From Sandaracinobacteroides sayramensis (lineage in GTDB: Bacteria; Pseudomonadota; Alphaproteobacteria; Sphingomonadales; Sphingomonadaceae), in the NCBI RefSeq assembly GCF_022014495.1, contig NZ_JAKLSQ010000010.1, forward strand, positions 358,335-422,334: DNA of 64,000 nucleotides, in the 5' to 3' direction. A program made the position numbers and the translations under genes. Positions 52,077 to 61,285 of the stretch are shown one piece after another (the first letter of the stretch is position 1; each line of letters opens with the position of its first letter). The notes beneath the pieces are model-generated. The model was not told the DNA's origin. It did no database searches and saw only the letters and a program-made list of their open reading frames with translations.

Positions 52077-53978
52077 ATGAGCAACACAGCCGACCAGGCG
52101 GAAAGCCATGGCCATGGCCACGGAGAAGACAGCCTAGGCAAGCTGATGCTTGGCGCGTTGGGAGTCGTCTTCGGCGACATCGGCACCTCGCCACTCTATG
52201 CGCTGCGCGAAACCTTCGCCGGCCACCATCCGCTTCCAGTCGATGCCCCGCATGTGTTCGGGATCATCAGCCTCGTCTTCTGGACGATGATGCTGGTGGT
52301 GACGCTGAAATATGTGGGCTTCGTGCTGCGGGCCGACAACAGGGGAGAGGGGGGCACCATCGCCCTTCAGGCGCTGCTGATGCGCCACGGCCATGGCCGG
52401 CGCTGGGCGCCCTGGGTGGTGGGGCTGGGCATCCTCGCCACCTCGCTCTTCTTCGGAGAGAGCATCATCACCCCGGCGATCTCGGTCCTGTCCGCGGTGG
52501 AGGGGCTGACGATCGTGGAGGCCAGGATGCAGCCGCTGGTGATTCCGCTGGCGATCGGAATCATCGTCGGGCTGTTCCTGATCCAGGCTTATGGAACCGC
52601 CCGGGTAGGGGCCTTGTTCGGACCGATCACGCTGCTTTATTTCCTGACGCTGGCGGTGCTCGGGGCGCTGAGCGTCGCCGACAACCCGCAGATCCTGCAC
52701 GCGCTTTCGCCGCATCACGCCATCAACTTCTTCCGCGCGGACGGCGTGCTGGCTTTCCTGGCGCTTTCCTCCGTCGTCCTTGCGGTGACCGGGGCGGAGG
52801 CGCTTTACGCCGACATGGGGCATTTCGGGCGCAACCCCATCCGGCTCGGCTGGCTGTGGGTGGTGATGCCGGCCTTGATGCTGAACTATCTGGGGCAGGG
52901 CGCGCTGCTGATCGCCGACCCGTCGGCCATCCGCAACCCCTTCTTCCTGCTGGCGCCGGACGAATTGCGTCTGCCGCTGGTCATATTGGCGACCTGCGCC
53001 ACGGTGATCGCTTCGCAGGCGGTGATTTCGGGGGCCTTCTCCATCACCCGGCAGGCGGTGCAACTGGGCTATCTGCCGCGCCTCAGGATCCTGCACACCT
53101 CGGCGCGCACGGAAGGGCAGATCTACATCCCCTTCATCAACTGGACCTTGCTGGTGCTGGTGATCCTGCTGGTGCTGGGCTTCGAAACCTCGTCCAACCT
53201 CGCGGGCGCCTATGGGATTTCGGTCACGGCGACGATGCTCATCACCACCTGCATGATGGCTGTCCTCGCCATGCATGTCTGGAAATGGAACCGCTGGCTG
53301 ACGGCGGCGGCCATCGGCGCATATCTCGTCATCGACGGGGCCTATTTCATCGCCAATCTCACCAAGATCCCCGACGGCGGCTGGTTTCCGCTGCTCGTCG
53401 GCCTCGTCGCCTTCACCATGCTGACGACCTGGGCGCGCGGCCGCTGGCTGATGAACCAGCGGCTGACGGAATCGGCGATGCCGATGGAGATCTTCATCAA
53501 GTCGGCCACCCGCGCCGCGACCAGGGTGCCAGGCACGGCGGTCTTCATGACCTCCACCCCGCAGGGCGTGCCGCACGCGCTTCTGCACAATCTGAAGCAC
53601 AACAAGGTGCTGCACGACCGTATCCTGATCCTGACCGTGCTGATCGACGAGGTGCCCTTCGTCGATCTGGAGGACAGGATCGAGGTCGTCGATCTCGGCG
53701 GGAATTTCTATCGCATGCTGCTGCGCTATGGCTTCATGCAGCAGCCGGACGTGCCCGCGGCGCTGAAGCTGGTGGAGAATTGCGGGCCGCAGATCCGCAT
53801 GATGGACACCAGCTTCTTCCTGGCGCGGCAGACGCTGCTGCCTTCCGAGCGCCCGGGCATGGCCATCTGGCGGGAAAAGCTGTTCGCCTGGATGCTCCGC
53901 AACGCGGAAAGCGCGATGGAATTCTTCAAGCTGCCGACCAACCGCGTGGTCGAACTGGGATCGCAGGTCGAGATCTAG
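52077..53978 (+). CDS. kup: Low-affinity potassium transporter Kup
   Basis: The 633-residue protein has about 12 membrane helices in the N-terminal 450 residues, the KUP motif [20 protein letters not shown] near 23-42, and a cytoplasmic C-terminal domain. Kup imports K+ with protons. It is a single gene after ccm, on the same strand, 99 bases away. Confidence 0.96.
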   Translation: MSNTADQAESHGHGHGEDSLGKLMLGALGVVFGDIGTSPLYALRETFAGHHPLPVDAPHVFGIISLVFWTMMLVVTLKYVGFVLRADNRGEGGTIALQALLMRHGHGRRWAPWVVGLGILATSLFFGESIITPAISVLSAVEGLTIVEARMQPLVIPLAIGIIVGLFLIQAYGTARVGALFGPITLLYFLTLAVLGALSVADNPQILHALSPHHAINFFRADGVLAFLALSSVVLAVTGAEALYADMGHFGRNPIRLGWLWVVMPALMLNYLGQGALLIADPSAIRNPFFLLAPDELRLPLVILATCATVIASQAVISGAFSITRQAVQLGYLPRLRILHTSARTEGQIYIPFINWTLLVLVILLVLGFETSSNLAGAYGISVTATMLITTCMMAVLAMHVWKWNRWLTAAAIGAYLVIDGAYFIANLTKIPDGGWFPLLVGLVAFTMLTTWARGRWLMNQRLTESAMPMEIFIKSATRAATRVPGTAVFMTSTPQGVPHALLHNLKHNKVLHDRILILTVLIDEVPFVDLEDRIEVVDLGGNFYRMLLRYGFMQQPDVPAALKLVENCGPQIRMMDTSFFLARQTLLPSERPGMAIWREKLFAWMLRNAESAMEFFKLPTNRVVELGSQVEI

Positions 53979-53980
53979 GT

Positions 53981-54109
53981 TGAGAACTCGAACAAGTAAT
54001 TGATCTGTTTTCCGTTATCCCGGGCTTGACACGGGATCCCGCTTCTTTCCCACGCTGGCGGGAAAGCTGGACCCCGGGTCAAGCCCGGGGTGACGAAGGG
54101 AATATGAGC
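53981..54109. repeat. Palindromic intergenic repeat, copy B
   Basis: The sequence is a near copy of 32210-32376, with CCCGGGCTTGACACGGG at 54020 and CCCCGGGTCAAGCCCGGGG at 54072 as the arms and a single terminal GACGAAGGG unit. The flanks (TGAGAACTCG, AACAAGTAAT, TTTTCCGT) also match. It lies directly after kup, as copy A lies after the ABC transporter gene. Confidence 0.7.
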
Positions 54110-54172
54110 CCCCCCCAAGGCAAAGGCCAGGCCCTGCCGCCGCGGGGAAGGCCTTCGCAAGGGAATAGGCGC

Positions 54173-54205
54173 AAGAAAAGAGGCCGCAGTCTTTCGACTG
54201 CGGCC
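54173..54205 (-). terminator. Terminator of the Ala-rich lipoprotein gene
   Basis: GGCCGCAGTC (54182-54191) and GACTGCGGCC (54196-54205) form a 10-base stem with a 4-base loop. On the minus strand it is followed by TCTTTTCTT. It lies 32 bases after the lipoprotein stop. Confidence 0.85.
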
Positions 54206-54236
54206 CCCTTTGCCGAATTCCAATCAGCGCAAAGGC

Positions 54237-54557
54237 TTACTTGGCGATTTCGGCGGCCTTGTCGGCAACGGCGCCGGCAGCGGCTTCGGTGGCCGCAGCA
54301 GCGTCGGCGGTCGCGGCGGCAGCGGCGTCCACGGCGGTCGCGGCAGCGTCGGTCGTGGCGACGGCAGCGCCGTCCACGGCGGCAGCGGCGGTGTCGGCAG
54401 CGGCGTCGGCGGTCAGGGCAGCGGCGTCGGCGGTGGCTTCAGCGGCGGCGGCGGTGTCGGCCGCGGCATCGGCGGTGGCGTCGGCAGGCTGCTTCTGGCC
54501 ACAGGCGGCGACCAGCGCGAGGCTCGCGACAGCGGCGAGCGACAGAATCTTGTTCAT
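54237..54557 (-). CDS. Ala-rich repetitive lipoprotein
   Basis: The 106-residue protein has a lipoprotein signal (LALVAACGQ, Cys19) and a mature part made almost wholly of Ala, Asp, Thr and Val, with DAAADTAAAA-like repeats. The composition suggests an extended or helical surface-exposed chain. A good stem-loop terminator follows, which supports the minus strand. The opposite strand is also open because of GCN repeats, but has no ribosome site. Function unknown. Confidence 0.75.
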   Translation of the reverse strand: MNKILSLAAVASLALVAACGQKQPADATADAAADTAAAAEATADAAALTADAAADTAAAAVDGAAVATTDAAATAVDAAAAATADAAAATEAAAGAVADKAAEIAK

Positions 54558-54795
54558 TTAGACCTCCATTGTCGGGCACGATTGCCCAAATATTGCAGGC
54601 CTTGGGGTGAGACCTTGCGGCTGCAAGCTCTATCCTGACAATGTGTTTGTGAGACACCCCGCAGGATCCGAAGCCCCGCGCCATTGCAATAGGCGTGAAA
54701 CAATTTCAAGCCCTTTTGTGGACAATGGGTGCACTGCAACCGGCGAACCGTTTCGCAGGCCTTGGCGCGGACCAGGCAAGAGGGCAGAAGGGGGC

Positions 54796-55725
54796 ATGCA
54801 CCTTCCCGATTTTCCGTTGCGCCTTGGTACAAGGGCTTCTCCGCTGGCGCTCGCCCAGTCAAGGCTCGTCTGCGCGGCGCTTGAGGCGCGCCATGGTTTC
54901 GCGCCCGATCGGATCCGGATCGTGCCGGTGGAAACCACCGGCGACAGGGTGCAGGATAGGCCATTGGCGGAGATCGGCGGAAAAGCGCTTTGGACCAAGG
55001 AATTGGACCGTGCGCTTCTGAGCGGCGAAGTCGATTTCGCCGTGCACTCGATGAAGGATGTGGAAACCGCGCTGCCCCCGGGAATAGCCTTGGCGGGGGT
55101 GCTGGAACGCGCGGACCCCCGCGACCGGCTGGTGGGGGCGGAAAGCCTCGAGCAGATCGCGCAAGGGGCGCTGGTGGGAACCTCCAGCCCGCGCCGTGCG
55201 GCGCAGTTGCTGAACCGCCGCCCCGATCTTCGGGTGACGAGCCTGCGCGGCAATGTCGACACGCGACTCCGGCAGATTGCCGAAGGAAAGCTGGCCGCCA
55301 CCTTCCTCGCGGCGGCGGGACTCGAGCGCCTGGGGAAAGCGGTTGGAACGGCCCTGCCGCTGGAGCAATGGCTTCCCGCCGCATCCCAGGGCATTGTCGG
55401 AATCACTTGCCGGGCCGACGATGGCGCGACCCGGGACCTGTTCGAAGCGGTCACCCATGGCCCCAGCCTGACGAGCCTGCTGGCGGAGCGCGCGGTGCTG
55501 GAAGGGCTGGGGGGAAGCTGCAGCACGGCGGTCGCCGTTCATGCCATGGCTGGCGCGAAGATACGGTTGACCGCGCAACTGTTCAGCCCCGACGGCCGTG
55601 AGCGGGTCGAGGCCAGTGCGTTTGCGGAAGGGGACCCGCGCGATTTGGGGCTGGCATTGGCGCAAGACCTGCTGTCGCGCGCCACGCCCGCCATCCGCGC
55701 TTCGCTTTCCCCGGTTTCGCGTTGA
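54796..55725 (+). CDS. hemC: Hydroxymethylbilane synthase (porphobilinogen deaminase) HemC
   Basis: From ATG 54796 the protein is 309 residues with RLGTRASPLALAQ, catalytic Asp88 in HSMKDVE, GTSSPRRAAQL, LRGNVDTRL and the dipyrromethane cofactor Cys242 in GGSCSTAV. It joins four porphobilinogens into hydroxymethylbilane in the heme pathway. Stop overlaps the hemD TTG start. Confidence 0.96.
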   Translation: MHLPDFPLRLGTRASPLALAQSRLVCAALEARHGFAPDRIRIVPVETTGDRVQDRPLAEIGGKALWTKELDRALLSGEVDFAVHSMKDVETALPPGIALAGVLERADPRDRLVGAESLEQIAQGALVGTSSPRRAAQLLNRRPDLRVTSLRGNVDTRLRQIAEGKLAATFLAAAGLERLGKAVGTALPLEQWLPAASQGIVGITCRADDGATRDLFEAVTHGPSLTSLLAERAVLEGLGGSCSTAVAVHAMAGAKIRLTAQLFSPDGRERVEASAFAEGDPRDLGLALAQDLLSRATPAIRASLSPVSR

Positions 55726-56426
55726 AGAAGCCGCGCCTGCTGCTGACGAGGCCGGCCGATGAATCCGGGCGGGGGGCGGAATCGGCCCGGGCCGCCGGCT
55801 TCGATCCGGTCTGCGCCCCTTTGCTGGCAATCGAAAGATTGGATTTTCGCCTGCCGGACGGGAAGGCCGATGCCATATTGTTCACCAGCCCGCGCGCGCC
55901 GCAGGAACTGGCGCGGCATGCGCCCGAAACACTGGCCCTGCCGGCCTATTGTGTCGGCCCGCGCACCGCGCAGGCGGCGGCACGGGCCGGATTCGCGGTG
56001 GAAGGGCAGGGCGAAAGCGACGGCAACGCCATCCTGCGCCATATGGCGGGGCGAGGCTGCCGCGACATTCTGCACCCGCGGGGAGAGAACCACATCGAAC
56101 TGCAGATACCCGAGGGACTTTCGCTGTTGGGAGTGGCGGTCTACCGCGCTAAAGCCTTGCCGCTGCCTCCGGAGATAGTGCAGGCACTGCAGAAAGGAGA
56201 CATGCTGGCAACGCTGCTCTTTTCGCCGCGCACTGCCCGTATCTTCCGTGAACTGGTGGAAAGCGCCGATATCCGGCGTGAAAGCCTGGCGCTGGTGGCG
56301 CTGAGCCATAATGTCGCCGAGTCCGCCGGGCCGGGGTGGCAGGCCGTGGAAGTTGCGGCAAGGCCGACATTGGAGGAAGCCTTGGCGGCGGCCCGGCGGC
56401 TGTGGCAAGGCAAGGCCCATGGCTGA
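55722..56426 (+). CDS. hemD: Uroporphyrinogen-III synthase HemD
   Basis: The start is TTG at 55722, overlapping the hemC stop (TTGA). The 234-residue protein has RLLLTRPADE at the N-terminus, ILFTSPRAPQEL and the two-domain HemD layout with LLFSPRTARIF near 165. It closes hydroxymethylbilane with ring D inversion. Overlaps the next gene by 8 bases. Confidence 0.92.
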   Translation: MKKPRLLLTRPADESGRGAESARAAGFDPVCAPLLAIERLDFRLPDGKADAILFTSPRAPQELARHAPETLALPAYCVGPRTAQAAARAGFAVEGQGESDGNAILRHMAGRGCRDILHPRGENHIELQIPEGLSLLGVAVYRAKALPLPPEIVQALQKGDMLATLLFSPRTARIFRELVESADIRRESLALVALSHNVAESAGPGWQAVEVAARPTLEEALAAARRLWQGKAHG

Positions 56427-57444
56427 TCCCGGTTCCAATCCCTTTTCGCATCCGGGCCCCTCGGACGAAGCGGATCGAATGAACCTTCCTCCGGAGCACC
56501 CGGCCCGCCCGCCTGAACCGGCCCGCCGGAACATCTGGCCCTGGGTGACGGCAGGCATTCTGGCCAGCCTGCTGATCGGCATGATCGGCAGCCCCTGGTT
56601 CGAAGCGAAAGTGCGCCGCAACCTTCCCGAAGCGATTCAGCCGGCGGCCTCCGCCGACGTGCGGGGGCTGGAGGCGCGGCTGGCGGACATGGAGCTTCGT
56701 CTCGCCTCACCGGCGCCTTCGGGTGGCGCCGATGAAGACGCGGATGCCATCGCGCGAATCTCGGCGCTCGAAACGGCAGCGCAGGCCCGCGAGCAGGCCG
56801 GCCTTGAAGCGACGGATCGGCTGAACCAGCTGGCGGTGGAACTCCAGCGTATGAACGAGGAACTGTCGTCCGGCGACGAGCGGATTCGCGACCTGTTCCT
56901 GCTTTCGGTCATGCGCCGGATGCTGGAGGCGGGGCGGCCGCTGAACCCGATCGAGGATATGGTATCGGCCCGCTTCCGTGAGAAGGACGGCGGGGCCGTC
57001 GAGACCCTGGCGGCATGGTCGCGTGAGCCGCAAACGCGCGAGACGCTGGCAAAGCGTCTGCCGGAGCTTGCGCGCGTCGGCCGCGAAGCGGATGCGCAGC
57101 AGGCCGGTGGCTGGTGGGAGCGGCTGAAGCTGGGCTTCTCCCGGATGGTGACGGTTCGACGGCCGGCCGGAGAGGATCGGCCGGGCCAGGCCGAAGTCGT
57201 GCAGGCCGCGGCCGAAGCGCTGCGGGCAGGCGATCTGGGGCTGGCGATTTCCGAAATGCAGGCGGGCCGGCAAACGGCGGAGACACGGCAGTGGATTCGC
57301 GATGCGGAGCTGCTGCTGGCAGCCGAGTCGGGGCTTGACCGGCTGGACTCGCAGGCGCTTTCGGCCGCGATCGCCACGGCCCGGGCGGATGCGCCGGCTG
57401 AAACGGCGCGACCACTCAACGCGCCCGAGGCGGCTGGCAGCTGA
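56419..57444 (+). CDS. Mitofilin/COG4223-like membrane protein
   Basis: From ATG 56419 the protein is 341 residues: a short cytoplasmic Pro-rich N-terminus, one membrane helix (about 41-57), a coiled-coil (about 78-150) and a helical C-terminal domain with LLLAAESGLDRLDSQALSAAI. This is the alphaproteobacterial mitofilin-like layout, usually found after hemD. It may shape inner-membrane structure; the role here is inferred. Confidence 0.85.
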   Translation: MADPGSNPFSHPGPSDEADRMNLPPEHPARPPEPARRNIWPWVTAGILASLLIGMIGSPWFEAKVRRNLPEAIQPAASADVRGLEARLADMELRLASPAPSGGADEDADAIARISALETAAQAREQAGLEATDRLNQLAVELQRMNEELSSGDERIRDLFLLSVMRRMLEAGRPLNPIEDMVSARFREKDGGAVETLAAWSREPQTRETLAKRLPELARVGREADAQQAGGWWERLKLGFSRMVTVRRPAGEDRPGQAEVVQAAAEALRAGDLGLAISEMQAGRQTAETRQWIRDAELLLAAESGLDRLDSQALSAAIATARADAPAETARPLNAPEAAGS

Positions 57445-57534
57445 CTTTGGCTCGGGTCGCGCGGTGCGGGTTGCGGCCGTCACATTTCAGCGGCTATGCC
57501 GCAGCGCAGAATCAACAGGCAGGACGATTGCACC

Positions 57535-58836
57535 ATGCGCGTTGCGATGATCGGGTCGGGGTATGTGGGTCTGGTGTCGGGCGCCTGCTTCGCGGATTTC
57601 GGGCATCAGGTTGTTTGCGTCGACAAGGATCCGGGCAAGATCGAGCGGCTGAAGGCCAATATCATGCCGATCTACGAGCCGGGGCTGGATGACCTCGTCG
57701 CCTCCAATGTGAAGGCCGGCCGGCTGAGCTTCACCACGGATCTCGCCGAAGGCATGAAAGACGCGGAGGCGATCTTCATCGCCGTGGGAACGCCGTCGCG
57801 CCGGGGCGACGGCCATGCCGATCTCAGCTATGTCTATGCGGCGGCGCAGGAAATCGCCGCCAATCTGAAGGAATTCGCGGTTGTCGTCACCAAGTCGACG
57901 GTGCCGGTCGGCACCGGAGACGAGGTGGAGCGGCTGGTCCGCGAAGCCAATCCGCAGGCCGAATTCGGTGTCGCCTCCAACCCGGAATTCCTGCGCGAAG
58001 GCGCCGCCATCGGCGATTTCAAGCGCCCGGACCGGATCGTCATCGGTGTGGAGGATGAAAGGTCCCGCCGGGTGCTGGAGGAGCTTTACCGGCCCCTCTA
58101 CCTGAATCAGGCGCCCATCATGGTGACGAGCCGGCGCACGGCCGAGCTCACCAAATATGCCGCCAACGCCTTTCTGGCGACGAAGATCAGCTTCATCAAC
58201 GAAATGGCCGATCTTTGCGAAAAGGTCGGGGCCAATGTGCAGGATGTGGCCCGCGGCATCGGGCTGGACAACCGGATCGGCTCGAAGTTCCTGAACGCCG
58301 GCCCAGGCTATGGCGGAAGCTGCTTCCCGAAGGACACGCTGGCGCTCATCAAGACGGCGCAGGACTATGACGCCCCGGTTCGGATCGTGGAAACGGTTGC
58401 GCATGTGAACGAGCAGCGCAAACGCGCCATGGGCCGCAAGGTGATCGCGACGATGGGCGGCGACGCGCGCGGAAAGCGCGTGGGCGTGCTGGGCCTGACC
58501 TTCAAGCCCAACACCGACGACATGCGGGACAGCCCGGCGATCGCCATCATCCAGACGCTGCAGGACGCGGGCGCCGAAATCCACGCCTATGATCCGGAAG
58601 GGGTGGAGCAGGCGAAGCTGGTGCTGCAGAACGTGCATTATGAAGCGGACCCTTACGCCGCGATCGAAGGCGCCGACGCCATGATCCTGGTGACCGAATG
58701 GGACGCTTTCCGGGCGATGGATCTTGGCCGGGTGAAATCGCTGCTGAAGGTGCCGGTGGTGGTGGACATGCGCAACATCTACCGCCCGGAGGAAATGGAG
58801 CGGCACGGGCTGACCTATGTTGGCGTAGGCCGCTGA
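57535..58836 (+). CDS. UDP-glucose 6-dehydrogenase
   Basis: The 433-residue protein has the Rossmann motif MIGSGYVGLVSGACF, NPEFLREGAA and the catalytic cysteine (Cys263) in GPGYGGSCFPKD, then FKPNTDDMRDSPA. It oxidises UDP-glucose to UDP-glucuronate with NAD+, the precursor for acidic exopolysaccharide. Start is ATG at 57535. It is the last backbone gene before tRNA-Ser. Confidence 0.96.
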   Translation: MRVAMIGSGYVGLVSGACFADFGHQVVCVDKDPGKIERLKANIMPIYEPGLDDLVASNVKAGRLSFTTDLAEGMKDAEAIFIAVGTPSRRGDGHADLSYVYAAAQEIAANLKEFAVVVTKSTVPVGTGDEVERLVREANPQAEFGVASNPEFLREGAAIGDFKRPDRIVIGVEDERSRRVLEELYRPLYLNQAPIMVTSRRTAELTKYAANAFLATKISFINEMADLCEKVGANVQDVARGIGLDNRIGSKFLNAGPGYGGSCFPKDTLALIKTAQDYDAPVRIVETVAHVNEQRKRAMGRKVIATMGGDARGKRVGVLGLTFKPNTDDMRDSPAIAIIQTLQDAGAEIHAYDPEGVEQAKLVLQNVHYEADPYAAIEGADAMILVTEWDAFRAMDLGRVKSLLKVPVVVDMRNIYRPEEMERHGLTYVGVGR

Positions 58837-58938
58837 AGGGAAAGGCATCTGGTGCCGACAGGCGGAGGGGATTGTGCCCGTCTGCCTGTTGCCACCGGCA
58901 AGGGAGGCCACTATAGCCGCCTTCCTGCCGCAGCGCTC

Positions 58939-59030
58939 GGAGTCGTGGGTGAGTGGCTGAAACCAGCAGTTTGCTAAACTGCCGTACTGGGTAACCGGTA
59001 CCGAGGGTTCGAATCCCTCCGACTCCGCCA
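58939..59030 (+). tRNA. tRNA-Ser (anticodon GCT)
   Basis: The acceptor GGAGTCG pairs with CGACTCC, the anticodon stem-loop CAGTTTGCTAAACTG holds GCT, a long variable arm (CGTACTGGGTAACCGGTACCG) marks a serine tRNA, the T-loop is GGGTTCGAATCCC and CCA is encoded at 59028-59030. Total 92 bases. It is a frequent site for integrating elements; here its 3' end is where the island begins. Confidence 0.95.
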
Positions 59031-59226
59031 TTTCATTGTAAAAACAAGCACTTACCTACGGGGCCTCGCGCAAAGCGGGTGGGTCTTACATTTCGCTGAA
59101 ATGGCTCGTGTAAGAGCGGTGTAAGAGTTGCGGGGTGAATCGGCGGTTGGTCCCGGTTAGATTGTCGGTCCTCCACAAAGCGCTCATGGCGCTCTACACT
59201 GCGGCAACAGCAGCAAGGAGCCACCA
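59031..59226. other. Island start beside tRNA-Ser with short repeats (possible attachment arms)
   Basis: No gene is seen in these 196 bases. Two GTGTAAGAG repeats at 59108-59116 and 59119-59127 and an inverted CTTACA at 59085-59090 could be arm-type binding sites for an integrase or excisionase. No integrase gene is in the window. A ribosome site (AAGGAG, 59215-59220) leads to the gene at 59227. Confidence 0.4.
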
Positions 59227-59586
59227 GTGCAGACCATCGATTACCTCAAGACATTGGGTTTCAACGACGACGAGCAAATCTCAGGCGAGTCTAGGGATAG
59301 CTGGTTGACCACGACCCCTAAGATGGTCGGTGTGAATGAAGTAGAGTCCCGCGTGGAGCGCTTGAACCAGACTTGGGGCTTTGCCAACGCTACGGTGCGC
59401 GGTCTCAGCAACAAGTATCGGAAGCTCTGGAATGGGGCGATCACCGAGCTGCGGGACTACAAGGGCACGCTTTACGTGACGTGGAGGGACGAGTTGAGCC
59501 GTGTGATGTTCGAAGGTGTGATCCTCGGCGCATGGGAAGCTCAAGGTGAGCACATGCACTCACACGCTCTGGCTGACCCCTCATAG
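59227..59586 (+). CDS. Hypothetical island protein (119 residues)
   Basis: The GTG at 59227 is preceded by AAGGAG. The protein begins MQTIDYLKTLGFNDDEQISG, has no signal or membrane helix, and ends around GEHMHSHALADPS. I do not recognise the family. It is the only plus-strand gene of the island seen here and the first after tRNA-Ser. Confidence 0.6.
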   Translation: MQTIDYLKTLGFNDDEQISGESRDSWLTTTPKMVGVNEVESRVERLNQTWGFANATVRGLSNKYRKLWNGAITELRDYKGTLYVTWRDELSRVMFEGVILGAWEAQGEHMHSHALADPS

Positions 59587-59617
59587 CAACGCCCCACACC
59601 TAGGGTGCAGGGCGTTG
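59587..59617. terminator. Possible hairpin after 59227 gene
   Basis: CAACGCCC (59587-59594) pairs with GGGCGTTG (59610-59617), and an inner CACC/GGTG pair shortens the loop. No T run follows, so a terminator role is uncertain. The remaining sequence to 59796 (about 180 bases) has no gene that I can support. Confidence 0.35.
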
Positions 59618-59796
59618 GCAGCGTCAGGGCCGAAGGTAGCGACCCCCGCTGCTGGCTCCGATGTTGTTGGCGGAGGGGTCGGTGGCCTTAACCCTCCGCA
59701 CGGCGTCAAAATGCAACCGCCGTGCTAACTGAACTTCCTGATGGCTCCGGCTGACGGTCCCGCTCGCGCCATGCTACCAGCCATGCAGGCACAGCG

Positions 59797-60024
59797 TCAG
59801 CTTGCATATGCCCGATCCCATGTGCCGTCCGTCTCCCAACTGCGCAGCGCAGCAACGACCGCCACCATATCGGTGGCGTCCAGTTTCCCGGCTTCAATGT
59901 CGGGCAGCACATGCTCCTCAACCCATGTGTCGAACGATCCATAGAGCAGCACGAACGGCGAAGGCTTGGGCAACCGCGCCTTCTCCATCTTCGCCAGCCG
60001 CTTGTGGAGCGCCCGCAACGCCAT
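59797..60024 (-). CDS. Hypothetical island protein (75 residues)
   Basis: The 75-residue protein starts at ATG 60024 with a basic N-terminus (MALRALHKRLAKMEKAR) and an acidic middle (DIEAGKLDATDM). No known domain is recognised. It ends the minus-strand run of the island, 3 bases after the gene that ends at 60028, suggesting one transcript. Confidence 0.6.
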   Translation of the reverse strand: MALRALHKRLAKMEKARLPKPSPFVLLYGSFDTWVEEHVLPDIEAGKLDATDMVAVVAALRSWETDGTWDRAYAS

Positions 60025-60027
60025 CGG

Positions 60028-60336
60028 TCAGCTAAGTCCCAGCCGTTGGCGCAGGTTGTCGGGTTGGGCGGCTGCTGGCGCTGCTGTGGTCACCACAGGC
60101 TCGGGCACGTCGACAGCGAACGGCATATCGTCCGCCAGCGGCTCAACCTTGCGCGTGCGCTCCCATGCCACTGCCAGCGTGGGCGCAACTGCCACGGCAT
60201 GGGCAAAGCGCAGTTCAGCGTCCAGCTTCCGTTCGTGCATGACCGCGAAGTGGCGGTCCACGAGCGCGGCCCGAATCTCCGTCTGCTGCTCCGTCTCGAT
60301 GCGAATGCGCTCGTCCTTCGATATATCAGCTTTCAC
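60028..60336 (-). CDS. Hypothetical island protein (102 residues)
   Basis: The GTG at 60336 overlaps the preceding stop as GTGA; a longer frame upstream is antisense-like and was dropped. The 102 residues begin VKADISKDERIRIETEQQ, are charged and helical to about residue 60, then Pro/Val/Ala-rich. No family is recognised. Coupling with its neighbours supports it. Confidence 0.6.
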   Translation of the reverse strand: MKADISKDERIRIETEQQTEIRAALVDRHFAVMHERKLDAELRFAHAVAVAPTLAVAWERTRKVEPLADDMPFAVDVPEPVVTTAAPAAAQPDNLRQRLGLS

Positions 60337-60686
60337 GGCATCACTCCCAATTCGCGCATCAGGCGCAGGGCTTCGTCGCGCTCCTGCGCGTCGTTTGACT
60401 CCGCCAGTCCGACAAGGAACTTCAGGTAGGGCAGGAAGCGGCGGGGGCTGTTGCGGATGTCGTCGTAGTTCCACGTCTGCACGCGAAGGGGTTTTGCCAT
60501 CATGTCGGCAATGCCTGCTGCCCACGCCACTGCATCGGCATACCGGTCGATGTGCCAATGCGGCAGTTCAATGAAGCGGAAACGGTGCTCGTCCACCGGC
60601 CCTTGCAGCACCACCTGAACGAATATGGCATCCGGTTGCGGGTCGTCGGTGTAGACGATGTTCCGTTTGGTTTTGATGATGATCAT
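60333..60686 (-). CDS. Hypothetical island protein (117 residues)
   Basis: The 117-residue soluble protein starts MIIIKTKRNIVYTDDPQPDAIF and has IELPHWHIDRYADAVAWA near the middle and a helical C-terminus. I do not recognise the family. It is in the same minus-strand run as DUF5681 and the AAA ATPase. Confidence 0.62.
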   Translation of the reverse strand: MIIIKTKRNIVYTDDPQPDAIFVQVVLQGPVDEHRFRFIELPHWHIDRYADAVAWAAGIADMMAKPLRVQTWNYDDIRNSPRRFLPYLKFLVGLAESNDAQERDEALRLMRELGVMP

Positions 60687-60757
60687 CGTCCCCTATCCCA
60701 TCAATCTTGCGGTGAGCTGGGGCAGCCGGCCCCTTTTCAAGCAAAGTGCAAAAAAAT

Positions 60758-61252
60758 TCATTTTGCGCTCACCCGATTCTCGAGGTCCGCAATCCTGGCT
60801 TCGAGTTGCTCGCTGTTGCGAATGTTGCTCAGGCTGCTGATCCCATCGACGATCTGCTTCGCCACGTCGGCTGAAACATTGCCTTCGGCTACCGACATCA
60901 GCACGGCTTCCACCTGTGCGCTGACCGGTTGGGAGGTGTCGAAACCCTCGATCCGCACCTTCTCCGACTGCGCTTTAACGGTCGGCAGAATGCGGCTGAG
61001 AATGAGCGCCCCGCACCCGGCATCGCCTTCAAGCGCCTTGCCGATAATGGCGTCCACGATGGAATCGGCGTCGTCGAGCATTCGCTGGACGAGCTTCGCC
61101 TTTCGATCGGTAATACCGCGCGGGCGCCCGGCCGGGTTTGGACTGGGCATTCCCGGATACCAGTTCGGGTTGCCCTCGGACCGAACCGGCTTCTCGGGCT
61201 TCGCCGCAGGCTCCCAGCCTTCCATCCAAGGGGGTGGTTGAACTTCCGTCAT
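60758..61252 (-). CDS. DUF5681-containing protein (phage-associated)
   Basis: The 164-residue protein has GNPNWYPGMPSPNPAGRPRG (residues 27-46), the DUF5681 signature found near phage packaging and replication genes, followed by a helical region with KAKLVQRMLDDADSIVDAIIG and a C-terminal coil (ADLENRVSAK). A role in DNA packaging, such as a terminase-like small subunit, is possible. It supports a phage-related origin for the island. Confidence 0.78.
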   Translation of the reverse strand: MTEVQPPPWMEGWEPAAKPEKPVRSEGNPNWYPGMPSPNPAGRPRGITDRKAKLVQRMLDDADSIVDAIIGKALEGDAGCGALILSRILPTVKAQSEKVRIEGFDTSQPVSAQVEAVLMSVAEGNVSADVAKQIVDGISSLSNIRNSEQLEARIADLENRVSAK

Positions 61253-61285
61253 TGGTGTGCCTCCGATTGATAGATCACGTTCGGA

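Noticed and set aside
54241..54561. Plus-strand Ala/Val/Ser-rich open frame opposite the lipoprotein
   Set aside because: Repetitive GCN sequence opens both strands; only the minus strand has a lipobox, a ribosome site region and a terminator.
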